Assembly: GCA_900539115.1 (NCBI GenBank)
Contig: UQAQ01000005.1
Location: 37,622-101,621, forward strand
Source: an uncultured Roseburia sp.
GTDB taxonomy: Bacteria; Bacillota; Clostridia; Lachnospirales; Lachnospiraceae
Direction of reading: 5' to 3'
DNA: 64,000 nucleotides
This document shows, in pieces, positions 25,165-32,316 of this stretch. A program made the position numbers and the translations under genes. The notes under the pieces are model-generated. The model was not told the DNA's origin and searched no databases. It saw only the letters and a program-made list of their open reading frames with translations. The first letter of the stretch is position 1. Each line of letters begins with the position of its first letter.

Positions 25165-25875
25165 ATGAATACCATAGGATTGATTGGCGCGATGGACGAA
25201 GAAGTCGCCATTTTGAAGGAACAAATGACCGACACAAAAGAAATGACCAAAGCGGGAATGACCTTTGTCGAGGGAACTCTGTGGGGACTGAAAACTGTCG
25301 TTGTCGTAAGCGGCATTGGTAAAGTAAATATGGCAGTCTGTACGCAGATCCTGATTGACATTTTTTCAGTCGATACCGTAATAAATACAGGCGTTGCTGG
25401 CTCGCTCAATAATACATTGGAAATTGGTGATATTGTGCTTTCGCGCTGTGCCCAGCAGCATGACATGGATGTTTCGCCACTTGGAGATCCGGTCGGCATC
25501 ATCCCGCGAATGGATGAATCTATTTTTGCCGCGGATGAAACTCTTGTTAAACTGGCAAAAGAGGCCTGTGAAAAAGCAAACTCTGACATAATCTGCCATG
25601 TCGGAAAAGTAGTAAGCGGTGACCAGTTCATCGCCGACGGCGAGAAAAAGCAATACTTGATCGATACTTTTGAAGGTGACTGTGCTGAGATGGAAGGGGC
25701 TGCGATGGCACAAGTAGCTTACTTGAATCACGTTCCATTTCTGATCATACGCGCGATCTCCGACAAAGCAGATAACTCCGGCCACATGGATTATCCAACA
25801 TTTGCCAAACAGGCAATTACTCATACAGTAGCTCTTTTAAAAGAAATGTATACATTATTAATAGAAAGAAGATGA
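25165..25875 (+). CDS. mtnN: 5'-methylthioadenosine / S-adenosylhomocysteine nucleosidase
   Basis: A 236-residue enzyme that splits MTA and SAH to adenine and the thio-ribose, recycling methylation by-products and feeding AI-2 and methionine salvage. Signatures are IGLIGAMDEEVAILKEQM, NTGVAGSL, VSGDQFI, EMEGAAMAQVAY (purine-site Met-Glu) and ISDKAD with the catalytic Asp. The ATG at 25165 has TTGGAGG; the frame extends 15 codons upstream without one. It is followed after seven bases by map. Confidence 0.95.
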   Translation: MNTIGLIGAMDEEVAILKEQMTDTKEMTKAGMTFVEGTLWGLKTVVVVSGIGKVNMAVCTQILIDIFSVDTVINTGVAGSLNNTLEIGDIVLSRCAQQHDMDVSPLGDPVGIIPRMDESIFAADETLVKLAKEACEKANSDIICHVGKVVSGDQFIADGEKKQYLIDTFEGDCAEMEGAAMAQVAYLNHVPFLIIRAISDKADNSGHMDYPTFAKQAITHTVALLKEMYTLLIERR

Positions 25876-25882
25876 CAGAATC

Positions 25883-26758
25883 GTGAAATTAGGTAGAAAT
25901 GAAACTTGCTGGTGTGGCAGCGGCAGAAAATATAAAAGCTGCCATATGGCATTTGACGAAAAAATTGAACATTATATGCTGACATATCCGCACGCAGAGG
26001 AACCACCTCGCAGTATCATCAAGACGCCGGCGCAGATTGAAGGCATACGTAAAGCCGGCGAAATCAACTCCATGGTACTTGATTCCGTCGCGGAAATGAT
26101 CGGCGAAGGTGTGTCGACACAGGAAATCGACGATCTTGTAGCCAAACGAACCGCTGAACTTGGCGGCATCTGCGCCTGCCTCGGTTATCAGGGATATCCC
26201 AAAAATGTTTGTACTTCCATTGATGACGTTGTCTGTCACGGAATCCCGGATCCAAAACGGATTTTGCAGAGCGGCGATATTGTAAATGTGGATTGCACTA
26301 CAATTGTAGATGGATTTTATGGCGATGCTTCCCGTATGTTTTTGATTGGCGAAGTAAGCGAAGAAAAGAAAAAACTGGTTCGGGTAACGAAAGAATGTCT
26401 CGACGAAGCGGTCGGCATCGCGAAACCTTGGACGACATTGGGTGATTTTGGATATGCGATCAATAAACGCGCCAAAGAAAATGGCTACAGCGTTGTCGTA
26501 GAAATCGGCGGACACGGCGTCGGCGTAGAATTTCACGAAGAGCCATGGGTTCCGCATATCGGCGAACCGGGAACCGGAATGCTTCTTGTCCCGGGTATGA
26601 CGATCACCATTGAACCAATGATTAATATGGGAACTTCCGATGTTTACTGTGATGAAGATGACGGATGGACGATTTACACCGATGACGGGAAACCTTCTGC
26701 CCAATGGGAATATACACTGGTTATTACAGAAACCGGAAATGAAATTCTTTCCCGTTAA
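25883..26758 (+). CDS. map: Methionine aminopeptidase type I with N-terminal SEC-C motif
   Basis: A 291-residue enzyme removing the initiator Met from new proteins. Residues 1-25 are a SEC-C zinc motif (ETCWCGSGRKYKSCH), thought to bind the ribosome or SecA-like partners. The pita-bread catalytic domain follows, with metal ligands in VDCTTIVDGFYGDAS (two Asp), GGHGVG (His), TIEPM (Glu) and the last Glu of LVITE; substrate His is in VCHGIPD. The start is GTG, eight bases behind the mtnN stop with a weak AGAAGA site, so it probably relies on coupling to mtnN. Confidence 0.93.
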   Translation: MKLGRNETCWCGSGRKYKSCHMAFDEKIEHYMLTYPHAEEPPRSIIKTPAQIEGIRKAGEINSMVLDSVAEMIGEGVSTQEIDDLVAKRTAELGGICACLGYQGYPKNVCTSIDDVVCHGIPDPKRILQSGDIVNVDCTTIVDGFYGDASRMFLIGEVSEEKKKLVRVTKECLDEAVGIAKPWTTLGDFGYAINKRAKENGYSVVVEIGGHGVGVEFHEEPWVPHIGEPGTGMLLVPGMTITIEPMINMGTSDVYCDEDDGWTIYTDDGKPSAQWEYTLVITETGNEILSR

Positions 26759-26793
26759 GGAATTTGATTGTACTGCAAAATACCTATGTAGTA

Positions 26794-26826
26794 AAAGGAG
26801 CTGCGTATCATTTACACAGCTCCTTT
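26794..26826 (+). terminator. Terminator after map
   Basis: AAAGGAGCTG (26794-26803) pairs with CAGCTCCTTT (26817-26826), followed by GTTGTCTTTTG. Confidence 0.75.
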
Positions 26827-26867
26827 GTTGTCTTTTGTAAGGAAAACCTATAATTTTGAAAAAGATT

Positions 26868-26887
26868 AGGGGTAAGAGTCTTGCCCT
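26868..26887. terminator. Second hairpin between map and the GH43 gene
   Basis: GGGTAAGA and TCTTGCCC form a short stem followed on the plus strand by TTTTTTA, just behind the stop of the convergent GH43 gene. Confidence 0.5.
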
Positions 26888-26890
26888 TTT

Positions 26891-29401
26891 TTATTTATCG
26901 AATTTCCAACTATCTGTCAAAACGTTCGTCTTCTCAAATACAAAGTATACCGTATGCTTACCGGTTGCTTTCTTATTGAGAGTTGCGACACATTCTTTGT
27001 ATTCCGTCATAGATGTGTCACTCAGTTTCATACTTACTGTAGAAGCTCCGTCGTCGCCAAAGTCTACATCTGCCACTCCGATATAACTTCCTACTTCTGT
27101 ATTGTAAAGAGAATAGTTTGCGCCATTCCACAATGCATTTGAACTTGCTTCACTATTGGCAATCGTTCCTACCTGGTTTGCAATTGCGAAAGACTCTGCT
27201 TCTATCGTGTTATACGGATTTACGGTTCCAACTGCGGTTACACCTGCTGCCGTCATTTTTGTATCTGCCACAGAACCATCTTTGTTTGTAAAGTTTCCAT
27301 TTTCTCCCAAATTCAAGATGTCTGCATATGTTGTTCTGTAATCGCCTTTGGTTCCCAATGCCAGTGTATCTTTCTTCGTATGATAGAACGCATACCAGGT
27401 TCCTTTGAACTCTGCAAAACAGTGATGATTATTTCCGCTTGCTCCGAAATAAGTTCCCGGATTTTTCAATACACAGCCGACAAATTTGAATCCTGTCATT
27501 GGATTATCACTTTCCATTACGGCGATATTTGCTGTCGGTACATTTTCATCACGTCCGGAGAAGTTTGTCCAGTTTGTACAGTAACTATAATAATATTTGT
27601 CTCCGATTTTGTTGATTCCGGAATCCTCAAACATATATGGTGCGTCGATTGTGACAGGGTCACCATCCAGACTTATCATGTCGTCTGCAAGTTTTACAAC
27701 TCGTCCGCATTTTGGATTCTTGATAAAATCTTCCGGCTTGTCTGTTGTGTCGCCAATTCCTCCAAAGTACAGATATCCGGTTCCGTCATCATCAACCAAT
27801 ACAGCCGGGTCAAACAGCCATCCAATCTCAGATCCGGAACATCCCGGGGTATTGCGGCTGATCAACTGTTTTCCAATTGGATCTCTCCATGGACCTGTCG
27901 GACTGTCTGCTTCCAATACTCCAATTCCACTTCCATTGTCAGCAAAATACAAGAAGAATTTTTCTTTTCCATTAATTGTCTTATGACATGCTGCCGGCGC
28001 CCAGGAATTTGATGCCCATTTCGCTGCTCCTTTTGAACCAGCTACCGGAATCGCACCATGATCTGTCCAGTTTACCATGTCAGCGGATGAATATACATTA
28101 ATTGTATTAATCTTTGAATAATTATTGTCCGCATCCGGTGTTTTCTCGTACTGCTGGGAATCGTTTGTACCATATACATAGATTCTTCCATTGTATTCCA
28201 TCGCGTATGGATCCGCAGTCAGACGGGAAGTCATAATCGGATTGCTTACGGATGTTTTTCCCAATCCAAGAGAAAGATCCGGATAATCAACACCTGCAGC
28301 CGCTTTTGCCACACCGCTGATCGTCACTTCATCCAGGCAGAAATCCATAAAATTGTTTGAATTGTATACCGACTGCCAGTAAATTATAATCTGTCCGTTA
28401 TGTTCCGGAACATTCATTTTTGCTTCACATTTTGTCCAAGTATCGTTTGGCAGATCAAATGTCTTGATGCCACTGTATTTTGTCTCACCACTTCCGTTGA
28501 CGTACTGCATAGAAAGATCGATTTTACTGTCTTCTCCTGTAGACTGTTTCGCATAGAATGTGATTTCATAATCATTATCGGTCTCTGCAAACGACGTTAC
28601 ATCGATAGATGCTCCATGCCAGTCTGCCGAACGGCCAGTAATCTTGGCACTCTTGCCTGTACCATTTGCGCCATCTTCTACGATAGAGACCGAAGCATCT
28701 CCACGTTTTTCGATTGGTTCTGTAGCGTCATCTTCCATCGTGGCATTTACAAGAACTGCCGGTGTCGGTTCCGGTGTCGCCTCTCCTGCAGGTGCTTCTG
28801 TCGGAGCTGCCGTCGGATCCAATCCCGGACCATTTACTTCCGCAATTTTATTTGCTTCTGTAATCTCATCCAAATATACAGATACCGATTTTGTTCCTTT
28901 TGTCGGCTCTTTGGATTCCTGTGGTGCTACAGATGGTGATGCTGTCGGTACCAAAGATGAATTTGGTGGTGTTACGTTTGTCCCTCCTGGTGTCGTAGAC
29001 GTCTGTGGTACTGTTGATGCCTGTGGGGTCACTGATGTCTGTGGTGTAACCGTTGTCTGGCTGTTCTTTTTTACCCGAACCTTAACCACACCTATTTTCC
29101 GTTTTTTACCTTTTTTTGATACTTCTTTGACAGTAATTTTCGCTGTACCAGCTGCCACTGCCTTTACTTTCCCCTTTTTGTTTACCGTTGCCACCTTCTT
29201 CTTACCGGAAGAAAAGGTATAGCGGCAGCCTTTCTTCTTGTTCTTCACTTTGATCACTTTACTTTTGCCTTGTGTCAATGTCATTTTCTTTGTTCCAAGC
29301 TTTGCTTTCTTTGCTGCCATCGCATCTTCTCCGCCCGCTCCGGCTACTAAAGAAACAACAAGTGCTGTGGATAACATGATACAACTCAGTTTTCTCTTCA
29401 T
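26891..29401 (-). CDS. Secreted multidomain GH43 arabinoxylan-active enzyme
   Basis: An 836-residue secreted protein. Residues 1-30 are the signal peptide. Residues 33-112 are a Lys-rich Big2-like domain like that of the GH10 xylanase. Residues 113-240 are a Thr/Pro/Ser linker (TTVTPQTSVTPQ). Residues about 215-365 resemble a CBM4_9/CBM22 sandwich (HGASIDVTSFAETDNDYEIT). Residues about 380-690 are the GH43 propeller with base Asp in TADPYAMEYNG, a second Asp in WLFDPAVLVDDDG and acid Glu in MFEDSGINK. A CBM6-like domain (YNTIEAESFAIANQVGT) ends the chain. Likely an arabinofuranosidase acting on arabinoxylan at the surface; exact specificity is not certain. Confidence 0.9.
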   Translation of the reverse strand: MKRKLSCIMLSTALVVSLVAGAGGEDAMAAKKAKLGTKKMTLTQGKSKVIKVKNKKKGCRYTFSSGKKKVATVNKKGKVKAVAAGTAKITVKEVSKKGKKRKIGVVKVRVKKNSQTTVTPQTSVTPQASTVPQTSTTPGGTNVTPPNSSLVPTASPSVAPQESKEPTKGTKSVSVYLDEITEANKIAEVNGPGLDPTAAPTEAPAGEATPEPTPAVLVNATMEDDATEPIEKRGDASVSIVEDGANGTGKSAKITGRSADWHGASIDVTSFAETDNDYEITFYAKQSTGEDSKIDLSMQYVNGSGETKYSGIKTFDLPNDTWTKCEAKMNVPEHNGQIIIYWQSVYNSNNFMDFCLDEVTISGVAKAAAGVDYPDLSLGLGKTSVSNPIMTSRLTADPYAMEYNGRIYVYGTNDSQQYEKTPDADNNYSKINTINVYSSADMVNWTDHGAIPVAGSKGAAKWASNSWAPAACHKTINGKEKFFLYFADNGSGIGVLEADSPTGPWRDPIGKQLISRNTPGCSGSEIGWLFDPAVLVDDDGTGYLYFGGIGDTTDKPEDFIKNPKCGRVVKLADDMISLDGDPVTIDAPYMFEDSGINKIGDKYYYSYCTNWTNFSGRDENVPTANIAVMESDNPMTGFKFVGCVLKNPGTYFGASGNNHHCFAEFKGTWYAFYHTKKDTLALGTKGDYRTTYADILNLGENGNFTNKDGSVADTKMTAAGVTAVGTVNPYNTIEAESFAIANQVGTIANSEASSNALWNGANYSLYNTEVGSYIGVADVDFGDDGASTVSMKLSDTSMTEYKECVATLNKKATGKHTVYFVFEKTNVLTDSWKFDK

Positions 29402-29439
29402 AAAGTAAACCTCCTTATTTTCTTCAAATTGTTATCTCT

Positions 29440-29468
29440 ATCTTACTGTGTTCTCGCCTTCAATACAA
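29440..29468 (-). promoter_or_regulatory. Promoter of the GH43 gene
   Basis: Minus strand TTGTAT (29463-29468), 17 bases, TAAGAT (29440-29445). The poor -10 fits a gene needing an activator such as the divergent AraC protein. Confidence 0.5.
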
Positions 29469-29533
29469 TGATCTATCCGCTTTGATTTTTGATATATCCG
29501 GCACACATTAAATTACATTGCTCAAAATATTTA

Positions 29534-29562
29534 TTGTATTTGTATAAATTTATTGATATAAT
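29534..29562 (+). promoter_or_regulatory. Promoter of the araC-type regulator
   Basis: TTGTAT (29534-29539), 17-base spacer, TATAAT (29557-29562). Confidence 0.65.
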
Positions 29563-29594
29563 ACGTATATAAGGCAGTCAAAGGAGGTAGTTAT

Positions 29595-30368
29595 ATGATA
29601 AAAGTAATCTATGCGATGGTCAACAATAAGATGCCCGAAGATTTTGTTGACGATCTGTTTTTTGCAGAGGGGGAGTATGAAATTATGTTATTTGATTCTC
29701 CGATCATCGCTGAAGTAAACGGCGAAATGCAGGAATTTCCGAAGCACCACTGCATTTTATACAAGCCCGGGCAGCACATTTATTATCGTGCAAAATCCGG
29801 AAAACTTCTATATACATGGATTCGTTTTAACTGCGATGAAGCACTTTTTACGGAAGGGTACATTCCGTTTGGCGTACCTGTTTTCTGCCCGGATTTCGGC
29901 TGTTACCGAGAATATTTTATAGCTGTCGCCAATGAAAATTATTGGAATCATGACAGCCGCCAGCTGGTTTTGGAAGCACTGATGCACATTATCTTCCACC
30001 GGCTTCACGATTATGCTTTTTTGAATACGGATTTATCGCGATACCGCAATCGTTTGATTGATCTTAGAAATAATATTTATGCCCATCCGGAATTTGACTG
30101 GACGTTAGAATATATGGCGGAATATGTAAATTTAAGTGTGCGCGCCCTGCAAAAACAATACAAGGCATTCGCACACATCTCCTGCATAAATGAAGTAATT
30201 AAAAGTCGTATTGAGCACTCAAAAACGCTTCTCAGCCGCACCTCCGACAGCATACAGGAAATTAGTTTTGCCTGTGGCTATCGAAATGTGGAGCATTTCT
30301 GCCGTCAATTTAAGCAGCATGAAAATATGACTCCAAATCAATATCGAAAAGAACACCGTTCTCTTTAA
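29595..30368 (+). CDS. AraC-family transcriptional regulator
   Basis: A 257-residue regulator with an N-terminal cupin-like sensor (GEYEIMLFDSPIIAEVNGEM, HHCILYKPGQHIYYRAKSG) and a C-terminal double helix-turn-helix (WTLEYMAEYVNLSVRALQKQYK, IQEISFACGYRNVEHFCRQFK, MTPNQYRKEHR). AAAGGAGG precedes ATG. It is divergent from the secreted GH43 gene, with both promoters in the space between, so it probably controls that gene in response to an arabinoxylan-derived sugar (inference). Confidence 0.92.
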   Translation: MIKVIYAMVNNKMPEDFVDDLFFAEGEYEIMLFDSPIIAEVNGEMQEFPKHHCILYKPGQHIYYRAKSGKLLYTWIRFNCDEALFTEGYIPFGVPVFCPDFGCYREYFIAVANENYWNHDSRQLVLEALMHIIFHRLHDYAFLNTDLSRYRNRLIDLRNNIYAHPEFDWTLEYMAEYVNLSVRALQKQYKAFAHISCINEVIKSRIEHSKTLLSRTSDSIQEISFACGYRNVEHFCRQFKQHENMTPNQYRKEHRSL

Positions 30369-30371
30369 CAG

Positions 30372-30851
30372 TTAGGCTTCAAATCCGCGGTTTTTTCCGA
30401 TATCGACGCCGATCGTCTCGTTCAGGCTTCCTCTGCCATACGTAAGTCCGGCGTAAATCTGCTGTACGTTTTTCATAACCGCCTCCGACGTATCCTGCTT
30501 TGCGACCTCTTGGAATGACGGAAGAAGTCTTTCCATCACATGCGTGGCATGCGCAAACCGTTCGCTGTCACGACGTGCCATTCCCTGGCACAATTCGTGA
30601 TACGAATAGATGTACAGCCGACGAAGATAAAAGGAGATTTCGTATTGAAAATCAAGACTCCCCATCAATTCCGTCAAAAGTCCTCTGGCGCGCTCGATCT
30701 CACGGCGGCATGCCGGCATGTCGCCCTGTTTCATCTGCGCATCCCCTTCTTTTACACTATCTAAAAATGCTTCGTACATGATCACTACCAGCTCACTGCG
30801 GTTTGCCTGGGATACACGTGCTGCGTAAGCATTCAATTTTTCTTTTTCCAT
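30372..30851 (-). CDS. fliS: Flagellar chaperone FliS
   Basis: A 159-residue export chaperone that holds flagellin unpolymerised in the cytoplasm. Family features are YAARVSQANRSELVVIMYEAFL, the helix ARGLLTELMGSLDFQYEISF and LRRLYIYSYHELCQG. The ATG at 30851 has GGTGAG; the in-frame ATG four codons earlier is less well placed. It follows the second flagellin after about 35 bases and so is probably expressed with it. Slightly longer than typical FliS, with an extra C-terminal 25 residues. Confidence 0.85.
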   Translation of the reverse strand: MEKEKLNAYAARVSQANRSELVVIMYEAFLDSVKEGDAQMKQGDMPACRREIERARGLLTELMGSLDFQYEISFYLRRLYIYSYHELCQGMARRDSERFAHATHVMERLLPSFQEVAKQDTSEAVMKNVQQIYAGLTYGRGSLNETIGVDIGKNRGFEA

Positions 30852-30885
30852 CGCACTCACCATTTTCTTTCGCTATCTATCAAAA

Positions 30886-32316
30886 TCAGCCCTGAAGCAG
30901 CTGCAAAATTGTCTGTGGACGGTTATTTGCCTGTGCTAACATAGAGGTTCCTGCCTGGCTGAGCACAGTAAGCTGCGTATACTCCGTCATTTCTTCCGCC
31001 ATATCCACATCCTCGATACGGGAACATGCTTCTGTCAGATTCTGGGAAGTAGTATCCAAACTTGATGTAGCAGAATCCAAACGGTTTTCGTACGCACCCA
31101 GTTTTGCACGCACTGCCGATACCTGTCTAATCGCCTCATCAAAAAGAGTAATGCATTCCTGTGCACCATCGTGTGTACAAACATTACAATATTGAATGTT
31201 CAATGATTCACAAGTAACTGCCGGAATCGAAATGTCGATATCCTGTCCCTCATTGGAACCGATCTGAATGGCTACAAATCCGGCATCAAGCACCGTCACA
31301 TCGGCGTCTGTTCCTGCCTCTGCCCCGGCTACATCAAAGATCATTTGAAAGCCCCCGCGGTCCGATACGGTCACACGATTTCCTTCTATAAATGTGGTCG
31401 CTGTTTTGGAAAATCCGGAAGTCGTATCCAATGCCACAACGGCATCCTTTCCCTGGGTGATCACAGCGCCATCTACACCAAGTTTTTTCGCAAGTTCAGG
31501 GGTGTCTGTTGTAATTTCAATATTTCTGGATGCACCATAAATTTTTGACTCGAAATACAAACTGGAAGCGGCATTGAGTGGTACTTCCTGCGGATTTCCA
31601 TCTGAATCGGTTCCATTGACCGGAAGCACATCAATATTCATTTTCTCGCAGCAATCTCGAATTCTGGCATAGGCTTCTTCCAACGTCTCACCCTTTTTAA
31701 TTTCAATGCTTTGCCCATTGATCTGCACTTTTCCATTTTCTGTAAATGCATCTGTCGCAGCCATTGTAAGCGCGCCCGAAGTTACGCTGGTCTTGGTCGC
31801 TTCCTGTGTAATTGACAGGCTGTATGTTGTCAATGCGACATCATCTGTCATGGAAATAACGCTTACGCCTGTATTGCTGGAAGAAGTCTGGCGACAGCAG
31901 GTTCCATCCAATATGCTCTTTGTATTGAATTCTGTATCTGAAGCAAGCCGGTCAATCTCTCTCATCAATGCCTCAATTTCCTGTTGAATCGCCTCTTTAT
32001 CTTCCAATGTTGTCACATCGTTTGCTGCCTGCACGGAAAGTTCACGGCATCGCTGCAACATAGCTTCGACTTCCGTCAATGCTCCCTCTGCCGTCTGAAT
32101 AAATGAAATTCCATCAGATCCATTACGGGACGCGCGCTGAAGTCCGCGGATCTGCGCATGCATTTTCTGGGAAATCGCCATTCCTGCGGCATCGTCAGCC
32201 GCCTTGTTGATGCGGTATCCCGAGGAAAGTCTAGTCAGGCTTGTCGTTATTTTATCCTCTGTCCGATGTAAATTTCCTGTCGCTGTAAGAGCCGATATGT
32301 TTGTATTTATTTTCAT
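30886..32316 (-). CDS. Flagellin, cysteine-containing second type
   Basis: A 476-residue flagellin. The ends are canonical (MKINTNISALTATGNLHRTE, LSSGYRINKAADDAAGMAIS, IEDVDMAEEMTEYTQLTVLS, QANNRPQTILQLLQG). The centre (about 150-390) is a large different domain. Unusually for a flagellin it holds several cysteines: QRCREL within D1, DGTCCRQT, IRDCCEKM, and YCNVCTHDGAQECITLF. Its start overlaps the end of the upstream FliK-like gene by four bases (ATGA), so the two are coupled. Together with fliS behind it this is a second flagellar operon, separate from csrA-fliC. Confidence 0.93.
   Translation of the reverse strand: MKINTNISALTATGNLHRTEDKITTSLTRLSSGYRINKAADDAAGMAISQKMHAQIRGLQRASRNGSDGISFIQTAEGALTEVEAMLQRCRELSVQAANDVTTLEDKEAIQQEIEALMREIDRLASDTEFNTKSILDGTCCRQTSSSNTGVSVISMTDDVALTTYSLSITQEATKTSVTSGALTMAATDAFTENGKVQINGQSIEIKKGETLEEAYARIRDCCEKMNIDVLPVNGTDSDGNPQEVPLNAASSLYFESKIYGASRNIEITTDTPELAKKLGVDGAVITQGKDAVVALDTTSGFSKTATTFIEGNRVTVSDRGGFQMIFDVAGAEAGTDADVTVLDAGFVAIQIGSNEGQDIDISIPAVTCESLNIQYCNVCTHDGAQECITLFDEAIRQVSAVRAKLGAYENRLDSATSSLDTTSQNLTEACSRIEDVDMAEEMTEYTQLTVLSQAGTSMLAQANNRPQTILQLLQG

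Noticed and set aside
32289..32296. GCCGATAT, a perfect sigma-28 -10 box, on the plus strand inside the second flagellin
   Set aside because: It points antisense to the flagellin and has no TAAA at 15 bases upstream, so it is a chance match.
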